DNA from: Trichopria drosophilae
Lineage: Eukaryota > Arthropoda > Insecta > Hymenoptera > Diapriidae
Reading direction: 5' to 3'
DNA: 64,000 bases
NCBI GenBank assembly: GCA_030407085.1
Contig: CM059587.1
Span: forward strand, 72,095,001 to 72,159,000
The notes below the pieces were generated by a model. That model worked only from the letters and a program-made list of their open reading frames with translations. It was not told where the DNA came from and did no database searches. Made by a program: the position numbers and the translations under genes. Numbering within the stretch: position 1 is the first letter of the stretch; each line of letters opens with the position of its first letter. Shown here one piece after another: positions 1 to 12,141 of the stretch.

Positions 1-4
1 TTAC

Positions 5-374
5 CGCTCAAAGTTTGGAAATTCCCATCATCACCTCCGAACTCAGCTGGAAGTATTCTGGATGGAACTTGGTCCAAAACTGAGGAGTATCCACCCACGT
101 GTACGTGAACTCGTTGGCGCATCTTTCTGCTCATGAACCTCTTGAAGACGCGGAGGACGACGTTCACATGTATTGGGGCGTTGACGAAGTCCATGGATTG
201 TATTCTGATGGGATAGGCAGCTTGCCAGGAATGGACCAATCGCTTTATCATGCGAGGTGGTAGTTGCAGAGCGTGGGAAAATGTGACGCCCGTCATGTCG
301 TGAACAGCGACGATCCCGTTCAGAGTTAAAGGTACGTGCTCGCGGGAGGCAATGTCTAGAATCATCATCCCTGC
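5..374 (-). CDS. CRAL-TRIO gene, exon 4 (core of lipid-binding domain, residues 142-264)
   Basis: Acceptor CACTTGCAG. The frame opens AGMMILDIASREH and runs through HDMTGVTFSHALQLPP, SWQAAYPIRIQSMDFVNAP and RMRQRV/HVHVGG-type segments to LPAEFGGDDGNFQTLSG. It ends at a GTAA donor at positions 4-1, with one base left over (phase 1). The cut at the window edge means the final exon or exons are not visible. Confidence 0.92.
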
Positions 375-3300
375 CTGCAAGTGACAATTGGTGTAATTGG
401 AGTAATGCAATCATGTTAAACTAGAAACCATCAGTTACTATATGTAAATAAATATGATATGTGATATAAAGATATGTTTCATAATTAACAACTAATTGGT
501 ACAAGTACATCAATATTTTAAATTTGTTCTAAAGATTTTTCTTCTAAAATCGGAATTCGTCCGCATACATACAATTTAAAATTGATGGCAATTGTGGCAT
601 TTTTTGGGGTTAGGAAAAAATCTAGAATACTTTTGAAACTGAAAAGGAAAACTAGTAACAAAAATCATGGCACACTTACCGAGGTTTGATGATTACTATT
701 CAAGATGATTATTTCATATTCGTTAATCATGTCAATTTTTGGAGGTGGGGGGAGGGTGGAAAACTTATGATATCTGCATCTTACCAATTTTTGTTTTATT
801 TCAACACTATTAATACCTTACCTAACAAACAAGGCCCCTTTTACGAGATTTCAGTAAGTTGAAGAAAATTATATCTTGGAAATCTATATCTTGATACCTT
901 TTAGGGTGAGTTTTCGATTGGTGATATTTAAAATTAGAAGATGATTGATATGCCCATAATCTTTTGAAATGCAAGTCAATATTGTAAGTTCTCATGGATT
1001 ATTTACTGGGATTGTACAATTAACATCTAAATTGAAAATGTATGCACTTAGAAATATTTATTTGAAAAAGTAGTTTGCAAAATACCAATCGATATACCGT
1101 GAAATTTATGAAAGTTTCCAAAATTAATGATCCTCTTTAAACGATACTTAACGGTTCAGGTCAATATCATATGATCACTGGATCAATTTTTTCAAATTAC
1201 AGTTTTCTTAAGTGACATATTTCTGTTGTAGGGGATTTTAATGCACCTTTTTTATTTTTGTGGAATACGTCAAACACTAGAAAAGGGTAGAGACATAAGA
1301 GACATGATTCCAGTGTAGTAATATTGAATTCTAAAGTGATTAATTTTCTCACACTCGCGCGAAATGCTTCTTTGCTCCCTATTTCGTGGGATCAAAGTTG
1401 CACATTCTCTCCCTAGGGATCAAAATACGTATATCCGAGAGCGATAATACTGTATGCTGCAAGAGAGGAAAGCATTCGATTTCTGGAATATGATCGAAAA
1501 TGGGTGTTCAATTTTAAAAACACCTCATAACCAAATAAGCTTATTTGAAGTTTGCCAGGAGCTTCCCGTTAATAGCGAGAGCTTCGTTTTCTGTACACGT
1601 ATTACGAAGTAGCGTGTAAGCTTCCATTTTTACACTTTTACCAACACCTATTTGGCATCGTTCTAAATCGTGAGGAACTCCTAAAGGGAAAAATGCGAGG
1701 TCAATGCGCATTCTTAATTTTTTTAGAACACCATACGTTCTTCCTAGCAGAACTTCCATGGAGCTCCATACAAGATGCAAATCAGAGCTTTCAGAGAACT
1801 GAAAAAGTTCCATAAGGAATATTACTAAAATTTGAATTTTGGAATTGGTGGAATTTTGCAGAGACTGCAAGGTGTATGCATCCAAGTAAGATTAGGAACT
1901 CCCACAGGATTCACTTGGAGCTATTGAGCGAGCTTTCACTCAAAAGCTTCGAGAATTGAAGACCCAAGGAGCTTAATAGGACTAAGTGTAACTGCTGGAA
2001 TATCTTCGAAACAATGGTTTAATTGAAACTTTTCAGCCAACAATTGCAGAAATCAGAGTGAGCCAACCAATGGCGATCCTGACCATGACCTTGACGTCAA
2101 ATGAGAAGGTTATTTTGAGGTCAAGTCCATTGTTTTACACAAGAATAGCATATTTATTCCAATTATTATTGAAAATTTCTGAAAAGAAAATACATAAATT
2201 TTATCTATAAGCTTATGTATTTAGTTTCTATTATTCTTCATTTTATCGCATGATAATATTCATGATGTGTGTAATAAAAGTCGTTTAATTCGAAGAAGGC
2301 ATGCGAAGATAATAAACTCAACCCCCACCCACCTCCCACGGTTTGGGATAATTGGATGACCTTTTTTATTCCATTGTTCGAAGATATTTGGTAGAAGATT
2401 TCACTGAATTAAAATATTTACCAAAAATAATTTACTACTGACTATTTTTTTAAATAAATCATTTATAGAAGTAATGTGAGATGGTTACCTTGAAAACATC
2501 GGACTGCTTGTGCTTTTTAGGATCATGAATACATGCTCGGATGATGACCACCATCCTTCCTTGATCGTCTAATTGTCTCAAAGGTAGAAAAACGCTAAAA
2601 TGTAACACAATTAAATTGTCATTTATATGTAACACTTTTGGACTACAAATTATTCCGAAATTGTCAAAAGTATGTGCAAGTAATATGTATATTTCAGACA
2701 TTATTAATTGTCAAATAGTTACCAAATACTGGACAAAATACTTAGTAAATTTGACTATTTTTCAACTACTATGCATAGTTCGGCAGTAACAGAATTTACT
2801 TAAACAAAAAGTATTTTCTTTTACAATCTTAAGGTCTGCTACTCAACGACACTTCAGTTTTTCTGATGGATATTTTTAGTGCTTGTAGTTATTCCTAATA
2901 CTCACTGCGTACTATTTTTTGGAACAGACCTTTTTCAGATTCTTTATCGTTTGATCACGTATTTTATAAAATAACAACTAAGCGAAACAACACCAATTAC
3001 TTATTTTCAATACAATCATTTAGATACTAGATTTGCAATTTACGATGTTAAAACCCGTACATAAATATTATCTACTATCTTTTCTCATTATTCCAAATGT
3101 CTATCCACTATATAGGATCCTCGATTTTTTAATTTGGAGTTTAAATTCGAAAGCTATAAACCTAAAAACACTTTCAGCTATATTTAATATTAGTTTTTAT
3201 TAATATTCTGAATTTCAATCGGCCATATTGCATCAGCCATTTTGAATTCGGAAATGCAGATCTTATTTTCAAAAGCGTCCATTCCAAAAACCCCTGGGTA

Positions 3301-6300
3301 TTATTTAAGATGATAACAATTCTATGGAACAGTTAACCTTATGATGGGATCAAAATTCAACTTCTACAACAGGAATCACGGGAGCCTGTTGTAGGGATGG
3401 TAACGTCGCATCTGCCCCTGGCTACTACGAAGCAAACTAACTTCCCCTCGCTCCCTCATTCATATTTACATAACATATTCCTATTTCTGTTACAAGTTTT
3501 GTAATTTTCAGATAATGTTACATAATTTGTCTATCTGTTACAGGTTTTAGGAATATTCTGTTACTCCGGTAACATAAAAGTATCAGAATTTTCCGAACAT
3601 TTCTAACATTTGGATCTAGAATGGTAAAAAACATAATTTCATCTTCAAACTTGGAAAAGAATTCAGTATTTTGATAAATAATTGAGTGGGATAATCTTGA
3701 AAGATTGTATTTTGCGCGTCTCATAAACGATTTGGCTCCCTCTAGGGAATTATTCGAATACATACGGTCTTCTAGAAGTATTTTAACAGAATATGACCAA
3801 ATTGAAAATCATATATTTTACCCTAATTGGAATAACTCTTGTAATTCTGGCAAAAATGGATTTCGGTTCGAAAACCATTCCGGCGATACAATTCTCTGCT
3901 CCAAGTAGTTCCTTAATTTCCGCTTCGCATTTTCAACGTTGAATTTGCAGCATCGTAAAAATCGTAGAATAAAGAAATCATCTGCGAACATGGATCCAAT
4001 TAATTTGTTGACATATTTGGTTAGTTTTAAGTTAACTTAAAATTCTACGTTATTTATACAAAATAAAACTTATATGTATCTTAAAAGGAATTATGCATAT
4101 TTTATATGAACGAATAAGCAGGCTGTGCACCCTCAAAAAGACGCCAATTGACTATTATTACCATTTGATACATCCGCCATTTTTAATTTCTTTAATCTGA
4201 CGACGGATTCATAATCAGTGTCCTCGAAAATCCTCGAGTACCCAGTTTCGTGTAAATCGAATAAATATTCGGATTTTGGCCTGCCATATTGGATCCGACA
4301 TTTTGAATTTCGTTAATCTGACAACGGATTCGTAATCAGCGACCTCATAAACCCCCAAGTACAGAAGAATAATATTATTTACATAATTATATCTCGAGAC
4401 AAACCGACGAACACAACGCTTTTTCTATACAAGTTTGCTCGATGAAAATAAAAACCTGCCGTAATATAAAAAATATAGGCTAAAAGTACAAGTTTCTTAG
4501 TTTAATTTTCATTTCAAGAAATTGAATTAGCTTTGGTAGAAGCAGAGAAATAAATTTTTGAAGATGATTCTTTGTGGTAATTTTTCGACTTTAAATCGCT
4601 TGTAGCTCGATAAGGAAGCGTTTTTTGAAAAAAAATAACAAGATTTTAAAAGTTGTTACTTTGCCCCAATTTAGCTAATCCATGGGTTTCCGGAAAGATT
4701 TTGCCACTCCTTCATATTTGTTTAAGTTTATTGTTAATAACTAATTACTTACCTCTCGGACAACAATAATGTATTTACATTTTTTATTCGCAAAAACCTA
4801 ATAAATGAATTCCAACCGACTTCAAACTGTTTTCGTGATCGGTTAGTGACATTTTCTAGACGTCTTTTTGAGGGTGCACTGCTTATAATTCAGTTTAGGA
4901 TGTTAGCTAGTATTTTAAAATTATTTTGTTTTAGTTCTTTAATATAATTTTTATTAACAAAAAGTTTACAGAAATAATTTTGAATCAAACAGCGATTTTC
5001 TTTTGTTTCAACAAGTTACTTTCCTCAGAAATATTATTTTTATAGCTCAGTAATTACCTAAAAACTAAAATACCAAAATACCTAAATGTATCATTAATTG
5101 TCAATAAAAGCTTGAGGTATTTTTTACTAGATAATGGGTATATTCATTTTCAATTACGACTAATGTTGACTTGGAGGAACTCTTATGTTTTGCAAATATG
5201 AAAGATAATTCAGAAATAATTGGTCTGGTTTATGTTTCTTCCACGGCTTGATAAATTTAAGACAATTTTGAGGCTGTTTTAATTTGTAATTTATTTCAAT
5301 TACATTATACGAATAGTGAACTTTTGGAATCTTCCGTATAAATTAAGAATGTATATGACTAATAACGTTTAGAAAATGAATGAAATAATGTATGTAAGTG
5401 TATTTTGTCGGAAATACCTTAAAACCTTATTATAGTTATATGGTTGCTATATATGCAAAAATCTTGGGAATTAGTAAAATATGTCTTTTTAATTTAACAT
5501 TGAACACGATCATTTATAAAAGTAGTAGTAAAATTAAATAGTCTAAAAGGAGTCATGTTTAAATCAACTTATGTTTTTATTGGCTTCAAAATATCCATCG
5601 TAACCATAATCGAGTCATAATCAAGGAAAACGATATGTTACTTGTCATACGCAAGCGATAACAGATTAAAATACATTCGATAATTCACAAATGTTTTGAA
5701 GATAAGAATATTTAAATTTCTCGTGTTAAATGTAAATAAGCTATGCAGAAGAAGCCATTCCAAAATATGATTTTGTTTGGACTTTTTTGAAAAATTTAAA
5801 TTTCTTGCTTTACTTTTCATTTTTCTATTAGTGTAATTTCACTCTAAATTTATTTGTGTTATTTTATTATAAATATAGGATATAACAGTGGGCCATTTTT
5901 TAATAAATTTTCAAAAACGTTAAAAAATAGAAAAAAATTGTACGATGTGTTATAAGTAGGCAACAATGAATCATTTCCAAATTTACTTTTTCATTACTAA
6001 AATTCACGACGTATATTGAAATGTATTTTTAAACATTTGGCTATTATGGATATTATAAATAGATTTTGTTATACTCATTCATTACCAGAAAATGTATACT
6101 GCACTGTTATTTTTGGAATTGATTGAGAATATTCTTCGAAATAAATGGATAACAAAAAGATTTAGGATTTAATAAAAAAACGAAGTGTGTGTAAAAGTCA
6201 AAATAGTAATCAAATATTTTTATATACATTTGAATTCTTTCCATAGTAAACATTTCTTTTTATTTTTTCATTTTGAAGGGTTCTAAATTTCCAGTAAAAT

Positions 6301-6625
6301 AATTAACATTCAAGAAGTTTTGAAGAAAAGATTTGGGAATTTGTTATTAACTTGCAACGTACGCATAACGTTGACGAATTCGTTAATAAACAATTAAAAA
6401 AATAACGTATAAGATGTAAAGAAGACGTGTACAAAATTCGTAGGCAATGCAAATTTAAGAATACCTACCAGTCCGTGAACAAAGATCTTCAGAATTCATT
6501 ATCCATTTCCGAATTTCGTCGATTTTTTCTTCACGTTCGTCGATATTTTCATTCAAATAAACAGCAGCATGATTTTTTTGAGCTTCATCGAGCTCCAAAA
6601 GGTGTTTTGTACACTTATCAGACAT
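5..6625 (-). CDS. CRAL-TRIO lipid-transfer protein (alpha-TTP / retinaldehyde-binding-like), 3'-partial, 4 exons
   Basis: Spliced gene, join on the minus strand: 6625-6469, 3981-3822, 2594-2489, 374-5. It gives 264 codons plus one base before leaving the window, so roughly the last 30-45 residues of a family that is usually about 300 aa are missing. All introns are GT-AG and phases agree at each junction (1, 2, 0). Residues 30-85 form the helical CRAL-TRIO-N region (DDFFILRFLRCCKFNVENAK, residues 53-72). Residues about 106-258 form the CRAL-TRIO lipid-binding fold, with GVFLPLRQLD, SDVFK/AGMMILDIA across exons 3 and 4, a GIVAVHDMTGVTFSHA strand-turn, and the closing LPAEFGGDDGN motif. Family members are soluble cytosolic carriers of tocopherol, retinoid or phosphoinositide ligands; the actual ligand is unknown. 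Family assignment is very secure. A candidate 5' non-coding exon lies upstream at 6889-6958. Confidence 0.95.
2086..2099 (+). promoter_or_regulatory. overlapping FTZ-F1/ERR-type and CRE-type sites in CRAL-TRIO intron 3
   Basis: TGACCTTGA (reverse complement of the FTZ-F1/ERR element TCAAGGTCA) overlaps the perfect CRE palindrome TGACGTCA, as TGACCTTGACGTCA. A further AGGTCA half-site lies about 20 bases downstream. The motif matches are seen directly; function is inferred. Confidence 0.3.
2489..2594 (-). CDS. CRAL-TRIO gene, exon 3 (start of lipid-binding domain, residues 106-141)
   Basis: Acceptor ...TTTTAG. The exon encodes VFLPLRQLDDQGRMVVII and HDPKKHKQSDVFK, the first beta strands of the CRAL-TRIO domain, and ends in phase 0 at donor AAG|GTAACC. 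It is 106 nt long. Confidence 0.93.
3215..3300 (+). repeat. fragment of the CCGCCAT/AATCTGAC repeat family
   Basis: GGCCATATTGCATCAGCCATTTTGAATT-type sequence, a diverged single copy of the block seen inside the elements at 4.1-4.9 kb and 33.9-34.8 kb. Confidence 0.5.
3822..3981 (-). CDS. CRAL-TRIO gene, exon 2 (CRAL-TRIO-N domain, residues 53-106)
   Basis: The acceptor is TTCGCAG, and the exon opens with the hallmark DDFFILRFLRCCKF of the CRAL-TRIO-N helix bundle. It ends LQELFQLG at donor GTAAAA with two bases of the Gly106 codon left over. It is 160 nt long and both phases fit the flanking exons. Confidence 0.93.
4125..4879. mobile_element. inverted-repeat element with 19-bp perfect termini, in CRAL-TRIO intron 1
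   Basis: The left end GTGCACCCTCAAAAAGACG is mirrored exactly at 4861-4879. Shorter inverted similarity (AATAAGCA / TGCTTAT) lies just outside. The interior carries two copies of a CCGCCAT..TTTTGAATTTC..AATCTGAC..GGATTCGTAATCAG block that recurs at about 3.2, 8.5 and 34 kb. No transposase frame is visible, so it is non-autonomous. Superfamily not assigned. Confidence 0.65.
6469..6625 (-). CDS. CRAL-TRIO gene, coding exon 1 (residues 1-52 plus one base)
   Basis: Starts MSDKCTKHLLELDEAQKN and contains IDERE..IDEIRKWI, the N-terminal helix that precedes CRAL-TRIO-N. It ends ACT G before donor GTAGGT; the leftover G joins AT of exon 2 to make Asp53. The ATG at 6625-6623 was chosen because it is the first one in frame and gives the usual family N-terminal length. 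No strong splice acceptor is seen immediately upstream, so this could be the first exon or be joined to a further 5' UTR exon. Confidence 0.9.
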
Positions 6626-6888
6626 TGCGACTTATTATCAAAGGTTTCTTTTAAAATTAAATTAAAATAAAATCAAAACTTATGAACTGAGTGTCTTTTT
6701 TTGTTTATATGCACAGATCACTTTTAAATGTCAATTTCAAACAATTGATACAATCGTAAAATTTATCTGAACCGGAGCAATCGCTCTTCTCAACACAATT
6801 GAATACTGACAACTTTACCAAAAAAAGAACATTGTATATGTCACATATCGACACCGGGTGATAACAGAAACTCGACCGTTCAACTTAC

Positions 6889-6958
6889 ATGGTCACCAGC
6901 AACTTTATCGAAGTCGCTTCGTACACTGGCATGCACCAAAGGAACAGCTGAATCAGGC
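6889..6958 (-). other. candidate 5' exon of the CRAL-TRIO gene (speculative)
   Basis: A 70-nt segment bounded on the minus strand by a GATTACAG acceptor and a strong GTAAGTT donor, about 265 bases upstream of the CRAL-TRIO start codon. It has higher GC than its surroundings and is open in one frame. A non-coding 5' exon is the simplest reading. It could also be a chance pair of splice-like sequences. Confidence 0.25.
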
Positions 6959-7413
6959 CTGTAATCACAATTTAGCAATCACTGAGCCGTTGCAACTGTC
7001 AGGGCCGTACATAGGAAAAGGTTTCTTGAGGGAATCAAGAAAATCAGAATTTAAAAAATATCCAGGTAGAACTGGATGGAGTAAAATCCTGGCAAGATAC
7101 CAATTAAGTACTAGCAGACAGTACGGCATAAAGGAAATAAGTACTGGTCCAGTAAACTGGCGGAGAAAAAATATCATCTGACTGTCGGAGTACGTCAGTA
7201 CGATCGCAATATTATGCACCAGTACTATTTTCAATATTAAATGGTACTAATTACCGAAAAATAAGTCACTGATATAGTACTGATTGGCAGTGCTATATTA
7301 TGTTATTAAATGATTATTGCCTCCAGTAAACATATGGAAGGTATGTCGGAATTCGTCACTAACAAAATGCTTACTTTCTAAACTCTAATTAATCAAAAAC
7401 GACTTATATACAG

Positions 7414-7612
7414 CGAAAAGTGGTTACCATCAATTAGTAAGATTTTCACTGGCAAATAGTACGAAAATACTAATTCATTAGTAAAATTCTTCTAATCTAC
7501 AAGTAAATATGACTTTTTAATTTAGTAGTTTGTAGAATTAGTAATAAATGAGTAGGTTTTAAGTTTTTACTAGCAAAAATTATTACTAATTCATTTGGTG
7601 ACTCACTTTTCG
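7414..7612. mobile_element. small inverted-repeat element (MITE-like), TTAGTA family
   Basis: Ends CGAAAAGTGGTTACC and, inverted, CGAAAAGTGAGTCACC. The interior is filled with ACTAATTCATTAGTA-type motifs. It is related in content to the element at 48.5 kb. No coding capacity. Confidence 0.5.
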
Positions 7613-8464
7613 TTTTCTTATTAGTAGTTTTTAACTAGTTCAGATTTAGAAAGTACAAAGCACTAATTGTCAGTACTCATAATTAGAATTAAATCAGTAC
7701 TGACAGAACTTGTCTCAGTACTGGCGTTCGCATTCGTTATAAGTACAGAAGAGTTGAATCAGTAATGGTTCTGCAATGTTTTTCTGAATGCCAGAACTTA
7801 TCTAACGCTAAATTCAATTTTCTGGATTATCAGTTCCATAACAAAAGTCAAATACAGACACCACATTTATTTTTTGTTGTAAAACTATTTTCTTGACACT
7901 TCTTCTGGCTAACAAAAATGTTGTGTTTTTTTTTTTCAAGCATATCGTCGTGTCCAATTTTCTTTTAATTTTATACAGTTGTGTGCTTTACAATATTAGA
8001 AATAACTCTTTCTCTTAAAGAAGATCACCGATCAGGACACCTCTAAAAACAATATTAACGCTCCTGAGTATCATCTTTTTTCACTTGCAATTTTTCAGTA
8101 GTAGTTTCCGCAATTTGTATGGCATATAGTCCATGATATTCTTTACTAAAATAGGGGCATACAAAATGTTTAGTGCTAAGTGCAGGTTTGTTACAAGTAA
8201 ATAAACAATTAAAAACTTGTTTTAATTATAACTGTAACTCTGACAAAGCTGCATGACATTTTAAACAAATCTGTACGAAGGTGTTCGGGTTGCTGATTAT
8301 GAATTCGGGGTCAGTCTAAACAAAATTAAATTAGTTTAACTAACATGGCAGACAAAAACAATCATATAATTTACATATTCTTGACACTTTGTATAATAGG
8401 GATTTTGGCGTAACTGCTTACAAAATCATCGTCAATTCTTAAAAATGACACAACATGGAAATAT

Positions 8465-8640
8465 ATATTGGATCCGCCGTTTGAATTTTGAAAATCTGAG
8501 GTCATATTCGTAATCAGTTCTCAAAAAACCCCATGCGTACCTAGATTTATCTCGATCAAGAAGGTTTTTAGGGATCTGGTCCGCCATTTTGGATCCGCTA
8601 TTTTGAATTTTTAAAATCTGAGATTATAAGTAGTTACCCC
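8465..8640 (+). repeat. two diverged copies of the CCGCCAT/AATCTGAC repeat
   Basis: GGATCCGCCGTTTGAATTTTG..AATCTGAGG followed by TCCGCCATTTTGGATCCGCTATTTTGAATTTTTAAAATCTGAG, with AAAACCCC between them. Same family as the repeats at 3.2, 4.2 and 34 kb. Confidence 0.55.
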
Positions 8641-8750
8641 GGGCAACACATTTTAACTTCTTTACGAAAAAATGTATGCTTTAATAGGTTAAACAACTCC
8701 AGAAAGAAGAATTCGAAATAAAAATTGCGTTATAATCCAGCTGCATATAC

Positions 8751-8865
8751 CCTGGTAGAAATGAAAACATTTTTTGTGCAATTCTTGTATAACATTCTTA
8801 TTTACCATGTTAAAGGTATAGGGGAAATGGCCAGTCTAAGAAAAAATGGACAAATTTCTACCAGG
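8751..8865. mobile_element. 115-bp MITE with CCTGGTAGAAAT termini (copy 1)
   Basis: Perfect 12-bp terminal inverted repeat CCTGGTAGAAAT / ATTTCTACCAGG around CATGTTAAAGGTATA..GGCCAG. Related copies lie near 23.0 and 39.4 kb, which makes this a family and not a chance palindrome. Confidence 0.6.
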
Positions 8866-10813
8866 CTAGAGTTTAATTTTTTTTTAAATTGATAGAAACC
8901 AGTTTTAACGTACAATTTTTAAAGAAAAATATTTGAATAAAAAACAACGAACAGACGTTTTTCAAGTACTTATACAATAGTAAATTTATATAATATATCC
9001 GAAACAAGTTATCGACTACCTTTGTTATACCTTTATAAAAACGGGAAAAAATTCGGCAATGAATGATAAAGTACGTATTTCCCGACTCTTATTCTGCACT
9101 ATATTACTTAATGAAAGAGTAATATGATATACAATTAAAAAGGTGTCAACCATTTCTATCAACAAGTTCAGCATCATTGAGTGAAATAGTAAGTTGGTAT
9201 TATCTCTAATTTATCAAATTTTTATAAATTTCATCACGCATTATATTTTACTGTATTTGAACTAGAAATAAGCGTTAAAATTCTCTTATTCTTTCGCTTT
9301 TAATTAAAGCAAAGTTACAATTAAATCTGCCATTTTCAAGATTAACCCGAGTTATCCTAATTGGCAATAAATGAAATTGCTCTAATTGCACGCTAGAACA
9401 TTCATCATATGACCAATTCAGCAACCAAATTCAATTCAACGATTTAATGAATCTTCATCTTGAGTTTATTATTCAATCTGCTTGTTCTAAATTGTACACA
9501 ACTGTCAATAATAATTCACGTGATATGAAAAGTAACTGATAATTTATAAACATACATATACACTTACGTAAAGACATTGCTAACATGCAATGAAATGCAA
9601 GAAAATCATGAAGTACTGTTGCGAATCGGCCTCTTAGAATATACGCAGAATGTATAATTTTCTATTTTTTATTCATAACAAGAAAGGAAATCGAATTTGA
9701 AAAGAAAATGAAAATTTATGGGTTGAGATCTTTTATTAATATTTTAATCGATTTATTGTTGTTAATTGATTATTTTCGTCCTCTAATCAGAGATACATTT
9801 TCGAATTTATGAATCAATGTGTCATATCGTCCAACTCTCTTGGATTATTTTAAAAAAAATAAAGACATCTTCAAAACAGAAGTACACAAATAACGTTTTA
9901 ATTGATGCAACCAGTTTACACAAAACATTATATTTCCATGTTAATCTTCAGAGATATCTTTAGCTTTTTTGACGCTGTATTAAGTATCGTTAAGAAAATT
10001 TTACAAAATTAAAATTTTTGATAATATGACTGAAATTATGAAGAAATTGAATGCTCTCAAGTAAAACTGAGTACATTATGATATTTCCGTACGCTAAAAT
10101 ATATCTGACGTGTGTCTACGATTCCGCGATAGGATGCAGTGATTAATAATTATATTTATATTGTTAACTATGAAAAAATTTAATACCCTATTAATTTTCA
10201 AAAATGTATGGTAAACTGCACTTTATTTTTATTCATGCTTCATTTTAGTAATACATTGCTTAGATTTAGTAGATAGATTTAGTAGACATCAATCGAGTCA
10301 AAATTCTATCCTGAATAATTCGATATTTCGCGAGTTCAGAAAATGTATAAATCATTATAAATACAGATTTTTTATATTACAATAGGTGGACATTGTCATG
10401 AAAATATAAAAATGTTGGATATTATTTTCTTTTCAAATCATATATTCTTTATTAATACTTCAATTTACATAGGCATCAATAATTTATATACAGTCGGCTT
10501 CTTCAATTTAAAACAAATAATACACAGTAAACATTTCTTTTGATCAAGTTTTTCTTACTGATTTGAGGATAATGACAATAAGGCAAAACGTCAAGATTTG
10601 TCTAACGTAACATACCTAACCTGATCATAGAAGTGAAATTTCATTTGCAAACAATTCTAGTTTGTGCAGACTAATTTTCGACTTCAGAGATATAAACGAT
10701 GGAAAATATTAAATTGCATCTACATCTCAATTCATTATAAGAGGCCGGAGTAGAACTTTACTAAGGCCCTGATCAGGGTCTGTCCAAAACATTCAGCCGT
10801 TTTACATGAATAA

Positions 10814-10819
10814 TTTATT
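10814..10819 (-). terminator. possible LRRC23 polyadenylation signal
   Basis: AATAAA on the minus strand about 190 bases past the LRRC23 stop. In DNA this AT-rich the hexamer occurs often by chance. Confidence 0.25.
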
Positions 10820-11005
10820 AAATCTAATAAAATTTACCACTTTTGAATGGTAAACGAGAATAAAACATATTATTTCTTGTCTCGCTCTTCATAAAAATAT
10901 ATTATGTACAATAATAATGGAACTTATAAAAACAACATTTATATATATACAAATATGGAAGAATAGGAAAATGTAATCTTTCTTTGCAAATTTACATTAT
11001 TATTT

Positions 11006-11406
11006 TTACATCCATCTAGTGTAGTCAAATCCTTTACGAATTATTTCGGCTTGTTTACGCTCTTCAGTCGTAACCATTTTTTTATCTATTCGAATTAAAT
11101 TAGGCAAAATTGCAAGTGCAACAAGTCGGTAACGATCCGACGTGTCGGAATCCTGTTGCGTGACTTTTTCTTCTTCATCCTCATCCTCGTTATGAACCGA
11201 TTTTTCAGGAAACGGATTTTCCGAAAGTATGAGTACTTTTAAACCCGTTAAATTTTTTAATCCACCCAATTCGTTAATTTCTCCTATCCAATTTCTCCTT
11301 AAATTTAGGTATGTGATGGTGTTGCTACCTTCTAAAAATCCACTCAAGTCTGAAATGGAATTTGATCGCAGGTGGAGTATCTGGAGGTTTTTAAGGATTA
11401 CCAAAC
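11006..11406 (-). CDS. Lrrc23: LRRC23 exon 3
   Basis: Acceptor TTTTAG. The exon continues G/LVILKNLQILHL, carries the last repeats, the acidic insert and the C-terminal KQAEIIRKGFDYTRWM, and stops at 11008-11006. Confidence 0.93.
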
Positions 11407-12141
11407 CTAAAATTAAAATAATTTTAGTTATTTTTTCACAAATAAATCTGATTATTATTATAACCTTGAATATTCGTAATGTTGTTTTCTGCAAGATAAA
11501 GTTTTACGAGACTAGCAGCGAAAACCCCCTGAGTAGTCTGCAAGCTGTTTCGTCGAAGTTCCAAAACCCTTAAATGTTTTAGAACTGCGCCATTTATAAA
11601 GACTGACGATATCGTATTGTTCTTCAGTTCAAGAACTTCCAGTCTTGGAAACGTCAATTCGGAAACTTCCGTCAGTTTATTATGATTCAGAGTGATTGTC
11701 TGCAAATACGGCATTTCTCCAAAATTAAAAGATCCAGTTAAAAGATTTTTGTGCAATTCAAGCACCAGAAGAAATTTCATTGACAGCAATGGTTGTAACG
11801 ATTCCCATGTTAGTCTATTCGAAGATGCATTTACATAAAGTAAATGCTTGAATTTTGGCAATACGGAGATGTCAGTCAGACGTTTCTTTGAAATCTTAAT
11901 CGATAAGTAAGCGTAACTGAAACAAGATTTAAATAGCAGATTTTGGTATGTTCTTTTTTTTTTGTTTTCTTTCTTACCTTAAACCTGATTCACATTTTCC
12001 AAGATTTCCGAGACACGCGGAAGCATCTTCAAATGTCAAAACCTCTGGAATAACCTCTTCAGAAGATGGTTCTGATTTTTTCGTTTCCTCTTCATCCTCG
12101 TGCTCATCTTTCTTACGTTTATCTTTGCAACGTCTTGGCAT
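11006..12141 (-). CDS. Lrrc23: LRRC23 orthologue (leucine-rich repeat containing 23), complete, 3 exons
   Basis: Join 12141-11978, 11916-11465, 11406-11006 on minus, 1017 nt including stop, 338 aa (human LRRC23 is about 343 aa). Introns are 61 and 58 bases, GT-AG, with phases 2 and 1 that match. Residues 1-32 are a charged low-complexity leader. The conserved entry motif CESGLSYAYLSIKI..KRLTDIS then leads into about seven leucine-rich repeats (MPYLQTITLNHNKLTEV, LVKLYLAENNITNIQG, LQILHLRSNSISDLSGF, ITYLNLRRNWIGEINELG). An acidic insert (EDEDEEE) follows, then the LRR-cap-like LPNLIRIDKKMVTTEERKQA shared with vertebrate LRRC23. Known family role: component of the radial spoke 3 head region in motile/sperm axonemes. 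Orthology rests on the specific motif order, not just on LRRs. Confidence 0.95.
11465..11916 (-). CDS. Lrrc23: LRRC23 exon 2
   Basis: Acceptor TTGTTTCAG. The exon opens Y-A-Y-L-S-I-K after the split Ser55 codon, covers the first leucine-rich repeats and ends NNITNIQ plus one base at donor GTTATA. Confidence 0.93.
11978..12141 (-). CDS. Lrrc23: LRRC23 exon 1
   Basis: ATG at 12141-12139 begins MPRRCKDKRKKDEHEDEEE. The exon ends GKCESGL plus two bases at donor AAG|GTAAG. This ATG is the only in-frame start that gives the family's charged leader. Confidence 0.9.

Larger units (their letters stand above)
6960..11005. other. intergenic region between the CRAL-TRIO and LRRC23 genes
   Basis: AT-rich. 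The 7.0-7.8 kb part is rich in AGTACTG/TTAGTA motifs and contains a 199-bp inverted-repeat element. Small elements occur at 8.47-8.64 and 8.75-8.87 kb. From 8.9 to 11.0 kb no gene, RNA or strong repeat was recognised, apart from a possible homeodomain-site-rich stretch at about 9.34-9.50 kb and a TTTATT (AATAAA on minus) at 10814-10819 that could serve LRRC23. Confidence 0.6.

Noticed and set aside
43..414. A 123-codon open frame on minus over the first exon
   Set aside because: It is a different frame from the CRAL-TRIO exon at 374-5 and shows no domain.
1541..1885. 114-codon frame on minus inside CRAL-TRIO intron 3
   Set aside because: No recognisable domain and it lies within a proven intron. 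Possibly transposon-derived but unsupported.
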